The notes below the pieces were generated by a model. It had not been told where the DNA came from. It was given only the letters and a program-made list of their open reading frames with translations, and did no database searches. This document shows, in pieces, positions 24,679 to 33,430 of a stretch of 64,000 nucleotides of DNA (position 1 is the stretch's first letter; each line of letters starts with the position of its first letter). Position numbers and translations under genes: made by a program. The stretch is from SFDP01 sp051653625 (GTDB lineage: Bacteria > Bacillota > Clostridia > Lachnospirales > Lachnospiraceae), in the NCBI GenBank assembly GCA_051653625.1, contig JBOFWM010000063.1, positions 1-64,000 of the forward strand, read 5' to 3'.

Positions 24679-24867
24679 ATGACAGTATCTAAAGAAACAA
24701 CAATAGGTGAAGTGTTACGTCAAAAACCATCGGCAGCAGCTGTATTGATTGGAGTGGGAATGCATTGTGTGGGTTGTCCATCAGCACAATCAGAAACAAT
24801 TGAAGAAGCTGCAATGGTCCATGGAATGGATGTTGAAGAATTGATGAATAAAATTTTAGAAGCATAA
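24679..24867 (+). CDS. DUF1858 domain protein
   Basis: 62 residues: TIGEVLRQKPSAAAVLIGVG, then MHCVGCPSAQSETIEEAAMV. The H-C-x2-C core is the signature of the DUF1858/ScdA-N-like family, found alone or fused to proteins of Fe-S repair and nitrosative or redox stress. Divergent from pfl with its own promoter, which fits a redox role near an oxygen-sensitive enzyme, but a direct link is inference. GGAGG lies before the ATG. Confidence 0.88.
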   Translation: MTVSKETTIGEVLRQKPSAAAVLIGVGMHCVGCPSAQSETIEEAAMVHGMDVEELMNKILEA

Positions 24868-24905
24868 AAAAATCCAGATTGTTTATTAGCAATCTGGATT
24901 TTTTT
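24868..24905. terminator. Bidirectional terminator between DUF1858 and mecA
   Basis: AAAAATCCAGATTG (24868-24881) pairs with CAATCTGGATTTTT (24890-24903), with T runs in both directions. Confidence 0.9.
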
Positions 24906-25671
24906 AAATTTTGTTTAAATTTTGAAGCGCATTATCTTTTATTAAAACATCATAATATTCTTCAAAAAATGCTTCTGATGCAGTAGTATTTTTTTCTAGG
25001 TGTCCATATTCTGACAAGGTGTTACAAATTTTATTGAATTCAGAAGGTGTGTGGTGAGATTTTGATACAATAAGCCAGTATTTACCAGTTTTAATATTTT
25101 TGTATAAAGAGTTAATTCCATCATAATAAGAGGATAGAATATGACTAACTCTTGTAATATGATCAATGGAAGTAAAAGAAAAATAACGAATAATTTCAAA
25201 ATCCGCTAAAGTGTCCTCGGTAGAAAGTTCGTCTTTATTATCCAATTCTTCTGTTTGAGAAATTATATCTTCTTTCGCCTCTAATGTATTGTTTTTGGTA
25301 GATACTTTTTTAAATAAATCTAAAATATCATCTGCACCTGTTAAAGAAGATTCTACAATTGCATCATCTGATTGAGTGTGAACAGATGGCGCAAACTTAG
25401 AAAAACGAGTGTCTAGTTCTTCTGGATCTTCAACTTTTGTAATAATAAGAACAATACAATCGCTATTTAAAGGGATTGCTTCAATCATAAGAGGAATATC
25501 CTCTGCTTCAAATCCAAATTTTTGATTTGCTTGTTGCATCATATCACGAAATAAATCTTTTGCTTTTTCGGTTCCATATGCTAATTCGCTTAATTTTAGC
25601 TCTCTATCAGCTAAGTCTGCTTTCGTTAAGGTACATTTAATTTGGTGGTCATTTACTTTTTCTATTTTCAT
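24904..25671 (-). CDS. mecA: Adaptor protein MecA
   Basis: 255 residues. N-terminal domain MKIEKVNDHQIKCTLTKADL, then LFRDMMQQANQKFGF, which in Bacillus binds substrates such as ComK. An acidic, low-complexity linker (about 90-165) leads to a C-terminal domain FEIIRYFSFTSIDHITRVSH, which should bind ClpC. Somewhat longer than B. subtilis MecA (218), mainly in the linker. No clear strong promoter; a palindrome at 25757-25776 lies upstream. Confidence 0.92.
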   Translation of the reverse strand: MKIEKVNDHQIKCTLTKADLADRELKLSELAYGTEKAKDLFRDMMQQANQKFGFEAEDIPLMIEAIPLNSDCIVLIITKVEDPEELDTRFSKFAPSVHTQSDDAIVESSLTGADDILDLFKKVSTKNNTLEAKEDIISQTEELDNKDELSTEDTLADFEIIRYFSFTSIDHITRVSHILSSYYDGINSLYKNIKTGKYWLIVSKSHHTPSEFNKICNTLSEYGHLEKNTTASEAFFEEYYDVLIKDNALQNLNKI

Positions 25672-25756
25672 ATTTTTCAGGCCTTTCTAACACTACATCT
25701 TTACCAAATAGTATAGGACACCATAATACATTCTTATGTGAACAGTTAAAAAACTA

Positions 25757-25776
25757 TACACTTTTATCAAAGTGTA
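25757..25776. repeat. Inverted repeat upstream of mecA
   Basis: TACACTTT (25757-25764), loop TATC, AAAGTGTA (25769-25776), a perfect 8-bp inverted repeat. TATACACT also occurs at 25755-25762 and 25786-25793. Possible operator or short hairpin. Confidence 0.6.
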
Positions 25777-25858
25777 AAAATATTTTATACACTATCATAT
25801 GCTAAGTCAAGACTATTGGAAGTTGTTTTTAAAAAATTTATAAAAATTTGATATTTAC

Positions 25859-25887
25859 TTGCTTTTTAAAAGGAAATTCGCTATAAT
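25859..25887 (+). promoter_or_regulatory. Sigma-A promoter driving a long leader
   Basis: TTGCTT (25859-25864), 17-bp spacer, TATAAT (25882-25887). Predicted start near 25894, about 345 bases before the next ATG. Confidence 0.75.
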
Positions 25888-25893
25888 ATTTTA

Positions 25894-26238
25894 CAGAAGT
25901 TGTATCAGATAGTCTGTATCAAAAGGAGGCTAGCGGTTTACAATTAGTATTTACATATTTATTCATTTTTAATATAGGTAATTATAAGAAATAGTTACTT
26001 ATTATCTTTGCCTTTCATAAGGCAGTCTTAAAAGCATACGTGCAATTCGAATTTATTTTCCAAGACAATTTATATTACAATTCAAACAAAGCAAAAAGAG
26101 TATTAAGGATCAAAATCGATACACGTCTGATTCAATTCTTCTAATTACAATCATCAAAACAAAGAATAAAACATATTTCAACTAAAAGTTATATCACGAA
26201 TTCTTTTGGTCTTGTTGAAATAGGAAGGAGGTTCATTC
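25894..26238 (+). promoter_or_regulatory. Long structured leader RNA before a small orphan gene
   Basis: No coding frame of note. Contains a Shine-Dalgarno-like AAAAGGAGG at 25921-25929 with no start codon in range. A 10-bp hairpin (25974-25983 with 25993-26002) and a short hairpin TGCCTT-TCAT-AAGGCA near 26009-26024 follow. I do not recognise a known riboswitch class. A small RNA or a regulatory leader are both possible. Confidence 0.5.
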
Positions 26239-26451
26239 ATGAATGAAAGAGGCCGCCGTCTTCAAAAACAATTAAAACATGCTGATGAAGAACAAGTAAA
26301 GATATTCTATAATAATAAACCATCTTGCTATGAAGAAGTTAGCAAAATTAATTGGGTTAATGAAGAGATGGAATATGTACCTGAATTTATCGTATGTGAA
26401 GATGGGCAGGTGAAAGAAATATATTTTAAGGATAGTAGTACTGAGTATTAA
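26239..26451 (+). CDS. Small hypothetical protein
   Basis: 70 residues, charged and without membrane segment: MNERGRRLQKQLKHADEEQV, then PSCYEEVSKINWVNEEMEYV. Two Cys. AAGGAGG lies 8 bases before the ATG, which strongly supports translation. I do not recognise the family. Its promoter is about 350 bases upstream and it is flanked by a large hairpin, so it is a separate transcription unit. N-terminal basic and C-terminal acidic parts are all that can be described. Confidence 0.7.
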   Translation: MNERGRRLQKQLKHADEEQVKIFYNNKPSCYEEVSKINWVNEEMEYVPEFIVCEDGQVKEIYFKDSSTEY

Positions 26452-26493
26452 AAGTAGACAAATCTATATTTTAATTTATTCCCCGTATATTTG

Positions 26494-26553
26494 AACGATG
26501 TATAAGTTGTATTATAAAGGGTTTATCTGTTGTACAGCTTATACTATCGTTTT
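26494..26553 (+). terminator. Large imperfect hairpin, possible terminator
   Basis: 18 bases (26494-26511) pair with 26533-26551 with one bulge, loop about 21 bases, then TTTT. The stem is far longer than a usual terminator and the T run is short, so it may have another role. Confidence 0.5.
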
Positions 26554-26615
26554 AACTTGTAATAAAAGGAAATAAATGTTTGTTGTAAAAATTTAATGAC
26601 GAAAGAATGATAGTT

Positions 26616-26624
26616 TGCTATAAT
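26616..26624 (+). promoter_or_regulatory. Extended -10 promoter of the GH18 gene
   Basis: TGCTATAAT, TATAAT at 26619-26624. An in-frame ATG at 26607 precedes it, so that cannot be the start. Confidence 0.6.
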
Positions 26625-26663
26625 AAAGCAAAATTTATTTGCTTGAAGGGAGTATTTACACAA

Positions 26664-28349
26664 ATGAAAAGACTTATACCATTTTTTTGTGCTATCATTT
26701 TAATAATCATAATAGGGGTAGTCAGTCTTTTAAGTGGCGTGTTTGATCGTTTTTCATATTCTGATGTAAAAAGAGATTTGCTTTCTTATTTCAACATTCA
26801 GGGTGATGAAGTTGCGCTTATAATAGAAAATGAAATAAGAGAAGAAAAAGCATATACAATTGATGAAGTACACTATTTAAAATACAATGACATAAAAACA
26901 ATGTTTAATGATCGATTCTTTTATGATTTTAATGAAGGGCTTTTGCTTTATACAACGCCAACACAAATTATAAAAACAACAATTGGAGATACCATTTATA
27001 CAGTGGATCAAGAGTTGGTAGAAGAAGACTATGTCATTACAAGAATAATAAATGAAGAATTATATGTAGCGATTGATTATGTAAATAAATACACTAATTT
27101 TACATATGAAGTATTTGCGAATCCGACTAGAATTCAAATAAAAACAAATGCAAAAGAAATAGTTGTAGCAAATATAAAAAAAGATACGCAAGTGCGTTAT
27201 CAAGGTGGAATAAAAAGTGATATTTTACGTGAATTAGTAATAGGTGAAGAAGTTATTGTTTTAGAAGAGTTAGAAAATTGGTCAAAAATAATAACAAATG
27301 ATGCATTAATTGGATATGTAGAGAATAAAAGGCTTGAAAATAAAGAAACTAAACAGGAAGAGGAAATCAATGTCTATGTAATGCCTGAATATTCAGACAA
27401 TACAAGAGATTACACTATAAATTTAGGTTGGCATCAAGTAATGTCGGTAGGAGCAAATGCAACAATTCATGAAAGGATTAAAGATACAAAATCCATGAAT
27501 GTTATTTCTCCAACATGGTATTCTTTGAATGATAATAATGGGAATTTCACAAGTTTAGCTAGTCAAGATTATGTTCGTGCTGCACATGAGAATGGATTAG
27601 AGGTATGGGCATTAATTGATAATTTTAATGCAAATGTTAGTACTTGTGAAGTTTTAACTTATACTAGTAAAAGAGAACGCTTGATAAAAGGGGTTATTGA
27701 AGAAACATTAAAATATGGAATAGATGGAATTAACTTAGATTTTGAAGAAGTTTCGTATGATGCAGGAGAAGCATATGTTCAATTTATAAGAGAACTATCG
27801 ATTCAATGTAGATTAAATAATATCGTACTGTCTATAGATAATTATGTTCCAAGAGAGTCCACAACTCACTATAATAGAAAAGAACAAGGAATTGTAGCTG
27901 ATTATGTTATTATTATGGGATATGATGAACACTGGGGTGGTGGCGGTGTTGCAGGCTCTGTAGCATCTATTAAGTTTGTAGAAGATGGAATACAAAGAAC
28001 GATAAATGAGGTTCCAAGCCGTAAAGTAATTAATGCCGTTCCTTTTTATACAAGAGTATGGAAAACAGAAGGAAATACTGTGACAAGTGAAGCGGTTGGC
28101 ATGGAAGTAGCAAGTAGTTTTATTGAACGTAATGCGGTAGAAGTTTTTTGGGATGAAGAAACGTGTCAAAATTATGGGGAGATTCAAATCGATAATATTT
28201 TCTATCAAGTATGGTTAGAGGATGAAAAATCAATTGAAACAAAACTTACTATTATGAAAAAATATGATTTAGGTGGAGTTGCTGCGTGGAAACTTGGATT
28301 TGAAACACCGACTATTTGGAATGTTATAGCAGCATATGTAAACAACTAA
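26664..28349 (+). CDS. Membrane-anchored glycoside hydrolase family 18 protein with SH3 domain
   Basis: 561 residues from ATG 26664. Signal or anchor helix at about 5-25 (FFCAIILIIIIGVVSLLSG). Then a stalk resembling the copper amine oxidase-like repeat, an SH3b domain (about 175-230: VRYQGGIKSD, LENWSKI, IGYVENK), and a GH18 barrel (about 250-555). The barrel motif DGINLDFEEV carries the catalytic Glu; YDEHWGG and AAWKLGFE are typical of the YaaH/SleL-like branch that acts on peptidoglycan or spore cortex. A cell-wall or spore role is therefore likely, chitin unlikely. Confidence 0.87.
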   Translation: MKRLIPFFCAIILIIIIGVVSLLSGVFDRFSYSDVKRDLLSYFNIQGDEVALIIENEIREEKAYTIDEVHYLKYNDIKTMFNDRFFYDFNEGLLLYTTPTQIIKTTIGDTIYTVDQELVEEDYVITRIINEELYVAIDYVNKYTNFTYEVFANPTRIQIKTNAKEIVVANIKKDTQVRYQGGIKSDILRELVIGEEVIVLEELENWSKIITNDALIGYVENKRLENKETKQEEEINVYVMPEYSDNTRDYTINLGWHQVMSVGANATIHERIKDTKSMNVISPTWYSLNDNNGNFTSLASQDYVRAAHENGLEVWALIDNFNANVSTCEVLTYTSKRERLIKGVIEETLKYGIDGINLDFEEVSYDAGEAYVQFIRELSIQCRLNNIVLSIDNYVPRESTTHYNRKEQGIVADYVIIMGYDEHWGGGGVAGSVASIKFVEDGIQRTINEVPSRKVINAVPFYTRVWKTEGNTVTSEAVGMEVASSFIERNAVEVFWDEETCQNYGEIQIDNIFYQVWLEDEKSIETKLTIMKKYDLGGVAAWKLGFETPTIWNVIAAYVNN

Positions 28350-28352
28350 AAG

Positions 28353-28386
28353 AAAGACTGATGTTGAAAAACATTAGTCTTTTTTA
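28353..28386. terminator. Terminator between GH18 gene and convergent amidase
   Basis: AAAGACTGATGTT (28353-28365) pairs with AACATTAGTCTTT (28370-28382), one G-T pair, then T run; usable on both strands. Confidence 0.85.
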
Positions 28387-29100
28387 GGTGGAATCGCTAT
28401 TTAAATATTGCATTATACCAAGATGAATGGCCCATGCCATAGATTCTTGATATTCTTTTTCAACCAAAAGAGAAGCTTCTTTTGTATTCGATAAAAATCC
28501 ACATTCAACAATCACCATAGATACACTTGTGTTTTTTAATAAATAGTAACTCGTATCTCCTTTTGGTAGACGAATTTTACTTTGATTAGTAGTAGATACA
28601 ATTTGATTTTGTATTAGAGTTGCAAGTGTATTTCCACTGGAACTATTGGAATGATAAAAAGTTTGTGCACCTATGATTGATTCGTCGGGATAACTATTTT
28701 GATGAATGCTTATTACAAGATCGGGTTGTACTTCTTCTATAATTGCAACACGATTCCTTAAATCTTGAATTTTTTTATTTGTTGCAGAAGCGGAATAAAG
28801 ACCGGCATCCGTTGTACGTGTCATAACAACTTGAACATCTTGTGTTAACAGAAGCGATTCTAGGCGCTTTGCAATTGCTAAATTAATATCTTTTTCTTTT
28901 GAACCATTTACACCGACTTTTCCGGGGTCATCGCCTCCATGTCCTGCATCAATTACTACAATTGGTAATTCCTTTGAAAGAGAATAAGAGTTTATGGAAA
29001 AGTTATTTGTAAATTTACTTACTTGTTTTGAAAGTAATATCATAGAAAACAAAAATAGTAAAGTCATAAAAGTATTGAGAAGCTTATGGTTATATTTCAT
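28384..29100 (-). CDS. N-acetylmuramoyl-L-alanine amidase, CwlD-like
   Basis: 238 residues from ATG 29100 (AATAGG 7 bases upstream). An ATG at 29157 is also in frame, but AGG is only one base away. N-terminal signal anchor (LNTFMTLLFLFSMILL). Amidase_3 domain: VVIDAGHGGDDPG with the first zinc His, an EKDINL Glu, SIHQNSY with a second His, VECGFLSN with the catalytic Glu. The size matches CwlD, which makes muramic delta-lactam in the spore cortex. Next to a YaaH/SleL-like GH18 gene, which fits a spore or wall theme. Confidence 0.87.
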   Translation of the reverse strand: MKYNHKLLNTFMTLLFLFSMILLSKQVSKFTNNFSINSYSLSKELPIVVIDAGHGGDDPGKVGVNGSKEKDINLAIAKRLESLLLTQDVQVVMTRTTDAGLYSASATNKKIQDLRNRVAIIEEVQPDLVISIHQNSYPDESIIGAQTFYHSNSSSGNTLATLIQNQIVSTTNQSKIRLPKGDTSYYLLKNTSVSMVIVECGFLSNTKEASLLVEKEYQESMAWAIHLGIMQYLNSDST

Positions 29101-29234
29101 ATGGGAACCTATTCTAATGGTGTTATTTATAGGATATGATATATTCTTTTTATTCATACCTGTTAAATCTATTTGTAAAAGAGAAATAAATAGTTTATGA
29201 TATAAAAAAGTGGAAAAGAAAGAGGATGATAGGT

Positions 29235-30191
29235 TTGAAGTGGACGAAAATTAGAATTAAAACAATTACAGAAGCAGAAGATATTATTATTAGTAGTTTA
29301 TATGATTTGGGATTAGAAGGGGCACAAATAGAAGATAATATTCCTCTTAGTCCTTTAGAAAAAGAGCAAATGTTCGTTGATATTTTACCAGAAACAAAGG
29401 AAGATGATGGGATTGCTTATCTTAATTTTTTTGTGGAAGAGGAAAATACAAACCATATTGAAGAGTTAATTGGAGCTGTAAAAGAGGAACTAGAAAATAT
29501 TAGAACATTTATGGAAATTGGAGAGGGAACAGTAGAAGTAAGTTTAACAGATGATGTGGATTGGATTAATAATTGGAAAGAATTTTTTCATCAATTCTAC
29601 ATTGATGATATTCTAGTTATTCCTTCATGGGAAAAAATAGAAGAAAAAAAAGAAGATCAACTTGTACTGCATATTGATCCAGGAACAGCATTTGGAACGG
29701 GAATGCATGAAACAACACAATTATGTATTAAATCATTACGAAAATATATTGGATCTACCACAAATGTATTAGATGTAGGAACGGGAAGTGGAATTTTATC
29801 CATTTTATCTATTCTTTTTGGTGCGGAAAAATGTATTGGTACAGATCTTGATATATGTACAATTGATGCTGTAAAAGAGAATATGATAAATAATGGAATC
29901 AAAGAGGAACAGTTTGAATTAAAAATAGGAAATATTATTGATGATATACAGTTACAACAAACGTTACAATTAGAACAATTTGGTGTTGTAGTTGCAAATA
30001 TTTTAGCAGAGGTGTTAGTTCCGCTTACAAAAAGTATTGCACCGCTTTTGAAAAAAGATACTATTTATATTACCTCAGGAATTATTGATGATAAAGAAGC
30101 GTTGGTAAAAGAATGTATGATTGAAAATGGATTTACTATTTTAGAAGTAAATTATCAAGGAGAATGGGTAAGTATTACAGCGAAAAAATAA
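29235..30191 (+). CDS. prmA: Ribosomal protein L11 methyltransferase
   Basis: 318 residues from TTG 29235: this gives MKWTKIRIKT, the normal PrmA opening, and AGAGG is 9 bases away. The ATG at 29226 directly abuts the ribosome site. SAM-binding motif LDVGTGSGILSI (about 175) and the NILAEVL motif that replaces NPPY in this family are present; DPGTAFGTGMHETT precedes them. Methylates L11 of the large subunit. Followed by rsmE, the standard pair. Confidence 0.95.
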   Translation: MKWTKIRIKTITEAEDIIISSLYDLGLEGAQIEDNIPLSPLEKEQMFVDILPETKEDDGIAYLNFFVEEENTNHIEELIGAVKEELENIRTFMEIGEGTVEVSLTDDVDWINNWKEFFHQFYIDDILVIPSWEKIEEKKEDQLVLHIDPGTAFGTGMHETTQLCIKSLRKYIGSTTNVLDVGTGSGILSILSILFGAEKCIGTDLDICTIDAVKENMINNGIKEEQFELKIGNIIDDIQLQQTLQLEQFGVVVANILAEVLVPLTKSIAPLLKKDTIYITSGIIDDKEALVKECMIENGFTILEVNYQGEWVSITAKK

Positions 30192-30206
30192 GAAGGGATG
30201 AAAAGA

Positions 30207-30947
30207 ATGCATCATTTTTTTATTGAGCAACATCAAATTTTAGAAACTACAATTAATATTAAGGGAAGTGATGTAAATCATATTAAGAATGTTCTGCGTA
30301 TGAAGCAAGGGGAACACGTATCTTTAAGTGATATAGAGAGTGGAAAAGAGTATACGTGTGCTATTTTACAATTTTTAGAGGAAGAAATCGAATGTGAAAT
30401 TATAGCGGTAACAGAGAGTGAAACAGAATTAAATACGAAAATATATTTATTTCAAGGACTTCCTAAAAGTGATAAAATGGAACTTATTATTCAAAAAGCA
30501 GTTGAACTTGGAGTGTATGAAATTATCCCGGTAGCGACAAAAAGATGTGTCGTAAAACTAGACGAAAAAAAAGCGAAAAATAAAATTGCAAGATGGCAAG
30601 AAATTTCAAAAGCGGCAGCAAAACAAAGTAAACGCAGTATTGTTCCAAAGATTCAACATGTAATGACTTTAAAAGAAGCGTTGGAATATGCAAAGAATAT
30701 AGAACTAAAAGTGATTCCTTATGAAGATCATATTGGTTTTTTGGAAACGAAAACGATGTTTCAGACGATAAACGAAAAAGAGAGTATTGCTGTTTATATT
30801 GGACCAGAAGGTGGATTCGACATAACAGAAATAGAGCTTGCAAAAGAATATTCTACGCTTCCTATATCACTTGGAAAAAGAATTTTAAGAACAGAAACAG
30901 CTGGTTTTACAATTTTGTCTTGGATTATGTATCATTTAGAGGGATAA
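30207..30947 (+). CDS. rsmE: 16S rRNA m3U1498 methyltransferase
   Basis: 246 residues from ATG 30207 (9 bases from GAAGGG; ATG 30198 abuts it). Opens MHHFFIEQH and has LFQGLPKSDKMELIIQKAVE, GPEGGFDITE and LGKRILRTETA, the SPOUT-knot signature of RsmE. Modifies U1498 at the decoding site. Follows prmA by 15 bases. Confidence 0.95.
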   Translation: MHHFFIEQHQILETTINIKGSDVNHIKNVLRMKQGEHVSLSDIESGKEYTCAILQFLEEEIECEIIAVTESETELNTKIYLFQGLPKSDKMELIIQKAVELGVYEIIPVATKRCVVKLDEKKAKNKIARWQEISKAAAKQSKRSIVPKIQHVMTLKEALEYAKNIELKVIPYEDHIGFLETKTMFQTINEKESIAVYIGPEGGFDITEIELAKEYSTLPISLGKRILRTETAGFTILSWIMYHLEG

Positions 30948-31018
30948 GAAGTACGAAACAAGCAGTTCTTTCATAAAATAAGGTAAAGATAATAATGAGT
31001 TTAGAATGGAGAAGTGAA

Positions 31019-32173
31019 ATGGAAGTTTATTTAGACAATTCCGCGACTACAAAGTGTTTTGATAGTGTGATAGAACTTATGTCTGATATCATGAGAAATC
31101 ATTATGGAAACCCAGCAAGTATGCATAAAATGGGAATTGATGCAGAAGACTATATTCGATATGCAAAGCAGGTTATTTCAAAAAATCTCAAAGTGGAAGA
31201 AAAAGAAATCGTATTTACTTCTGGAGGAACGGAATCGGATAATCTTGCAATTATTGGAACAGCTTTTGCAAATGAACGAGCAGGAAAGCATATTATTACG
31301 ACAAAAATTGAACACCCTGCAGTATTAGATGTAATGACATACTTAGAGACAAAAGGATTTGAAGTAACATATTTATCCGTGGATGAATATGGATGTATTT
31401 TTTTAGAGGAATTGAAAGAATCTCTTAGAGAAGATACAATTTTAGTTTCAATCATGCATACAAATAATGAAATTGGTGCAACACAACCATTGACGCAAAT
31501 TGGAAAAATAATTAAAGAATATAATGAAAAAATTGCATTTCATGTGGATGCTGTTCAAGGATATGGAAAATGTTATATTTTTCCAAAACGAGTGGGAATT
31601 GACTTGCTATCAGTAAGTGGACATAAGTTACATGGTCCAAAAGGTGTTGGATTTTTATATATTAATTCAAAAATAAAAATTAGTCCACTTTTTCATGGTG
31701 GTGGTCAACAAATGGGGATTCGATCTGGTACAGAAAATGTTCCATCTATTGCAGGAATGGCAAAGGCAATTGAAGAATGTTATAAAAATTTAAAAGATGA
31801 TGTTGAAAGAATGTATTCGCTAAGAAACCATTTTATTAAAGGGTTGCTTTTAATTGAACATGTTAAAATAAATTGTATGGAAGAATCTTTTAGTGCTCCA
31901 CATATTATAAGTGCATCTGTTTTTGGAATAAAAAGTGAGGTGTTGCTGCATGCATTAGAAGAAAAAGGGATTTATGTATCAGCAGGAAGTGCATGTGCAG
32001 CAAAAAAACATAAAACATCAGGCACATTACTTGCAATAGGAGCAGATAAAGAGATGTTAGATTCTACCATACGTTTTAGTATATCTACCTTTACTACAAA
32101 AGAAGAAATTGACTATACATTAGAAAGCTTATATGATATAATCCCTATGCTTCGTAAATACACACGGCACTAA
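31019..32173 (+). CDS. Cysteine desulfurase (NifS/IscS-type)
   Basis: 384 residues from ATG 31019, 7 bases after GGAG. Opens MEVYLDNSATTKC. The PLP Lys is in SGHKLHGPKG, and the catalytic Cys in SAGSACAAKKH. It releases sulfur from Cys as a persulfide. It precedes thiI by 14 bases, as usual in Firmicutes, so it probably feeds 4-thiouridine and thiamine sulfur transfer rather than Fe-S assembly. No iscU or sufU nearby. Confidence 0.94.
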   Translation: MEVYLDNSATTKCFDSVIELMSDIMRNHYGNPASMHKMGIDAEDYIRYAKQVISKNLKVEEKEIVFTSGGTESDNLAIIGTAFANERAGKHIITTKIEHPAVLDVMTYLETKGFEVTYLSVDEYGCIFLEELKESLREDTILVSIMHTNNEIGATQPLTQIGKIIKEYNEKIAFHVDAVQGYGKCYIFPKRVGIDLLSVSGHKLHGPKGVGFLYINSKIKISPLFHGGGQQMGIRSGTENVPSIAGMAKAIEECYKNLKDDVERMYSLRNHFIKGLLLIEHVKINCMEESFSAPHIISASVFGIKSEVLLHALEEKGIYVSAGSACAAKKHKTSGTLLAIGADKEMLDSTIRFSISTFTTKEEIDYTLESLYDIIPMLRKYTRH

Positions 32174-32187
32174 AAAGGAGAAGTAAA

Positions 32188-33372
32188 ATGTTTACTGCAT
32201 TTTTGATAAAATACGCTGAAATTGGCGTAAAAGGAAAAAATAGATATATATTTGAGGATGCACTTGTGCAACAAATAAAATATGCATTAAAAAGATGCGA
32301 AGGAGAGTTTAAGCTTAGAAAAACGCAAGGTCGTATTTATGTAGATGCAATTACGGAATTTGATTTTGATGAAACCGTTGAGTGTTTAAAAACAGTATTT
32401 GGTATTTCAGGAATCTGCCCAGTTGTTTATGTGGAAGATGAAGGTGTTGAAAAATTATGCGATACAGTAGCCAAATATATAGATGATGTATATAAAGATA
32501 AAAATAAGACATTTAAAGTGTCTGCTAGAAGAGCACGAAAAAATTATCCGTTAGATACTATGGAGATTAATGCTAAAATGGGAGGCGTTATTTTAGATGC
32601 TTATCCAGAAATGAAAGTAGATGTTCATAATCCAGATATTACTTTAAATATAGAGATTAGAGAAAAAATATATATTTATTCTGTTGTTATAAAAGGACCT
32701 GGTGGAATGCCAGTTGGAACAAATGGAAAAGCAATGTTATTGTTATCTGGCGGAATTGATTCTCCAGTTGCAGGCTATTTGATTAGTAAGCGAGGGGTGA
32801 AAATAGATGCAGTTTATTTTCATGCTCCACCGTATACAAGCGAGAGAGCAAAACAAAAAGTAGTTGATTTGGCAAGATATGTCTCAAAATATAGTGGACC
32901 AATTTACTTGCATGTTATTAATTTTACGGATATTCAATTGGCAATTTATGAAAAATGTCCTCATGAAGAATTAACAATTATTATGAGAAGATATATGATG
33001 AAAATTGCAGAGCATATTGCAAATGAAACACAATGTCTTGGACTGATAACAGGTGAAAGTATTGGGCAAGTGGCAAGTCAAACCATGCATTCATTGGCAT
33101 GTACAGATGATGCGGTAACAATTCCAGTATACAGACCTTGTATTGGAATGGACAAACAAGAAATTGTTGATATTTCAGAAACGATTAATACGTTTGAAAC
33201 TTCTATATTACCATATGAAGATTGCTGCACTATTTTTGTTGCAAAACATCCTGTAACAAAACCAAATTTAGAATATATTAAGCGACATGAAAAGAATTTA
33301 GAAGGTGTAATTGAAGACTTGTGCGAAAAGGCATTGTCTACAAAAGAAACGATTATTGTTAAAGCAGAGTAA
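32188..33372 (+). CDS. thiI: tRNA 4-thiouridine synthase ThiI
   Basis: 394 residues. NFLD and THUMP domains (about 1-165), then PP-loop ATP pyrophosphatase with LLLSGGIDSPVAGY. The catalytic Cys near the end lies in PYEDCCTIFVAKHP. No rhodanese extension, as usual in Gram-positive bacteria, where the partner is a NifS-type enzyme encoded next door. AAGGAG lies before the ATG; a terminator follows. Confidence 0.95.
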   Translation: MFTAFLIKYAEIGVKGKNRYIFEDALVQQIKYALKRCEGEFKLRKTQGRIYVDAITEFDFDETVECLKTVFGISGICPVVYVEDEGVEKLCDTVAKYIDDVYKDKNKTFKVSARRARKNYPLDTMEINAKMGGVILDAYPEMKVDVHNPDITLNIEIREKIYIYSVVIKGPGGMPVGTNGKAMLLLSGGIDSPVAGYLISKRGVKIDAVYFHAPPYTSERAKQKVVDLARYVSKYSGPIYLHVINFTDIQLAIYEKCPHEELTIIMRRYMMKIAEHIANETQCLGLITGESIGQVASQTMHSLACTDDAVTIPVYRPCIGMDKQEIVDISETINTFETSILPYEDCCTIFVAKHPVTKPNLEYIKRHEKNLEGVIEDLCEKALSTKETIIVKAE

Positions 33373-33376
33373 AATA

Positions 33377-33404
33377 AAAAAGCAAGACATATGTCTTGCT
33401 TTTA
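33377..33404. terminator. Intrinsic terminator after thiI
   Basis: AAAAGCAAGACA-TA-TGTCTTGCTTTT, near-perfect palindrome with A and T runs; works both ways. Confidence 0.88.
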
Positions 33405-33430
33405 AAGCACTGCAACCTACAAAATATAAC

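Noticed and set aside
25921..25929. Ribosome site for a leader peptide
   Set aside because: No ATG, GTG or TTG within a usable distance downstream.
26494..26553. Possible transposon end or attachment site
   Set aside because: Single hairpin with no transposase, no target duplication and no matching copy in the window.
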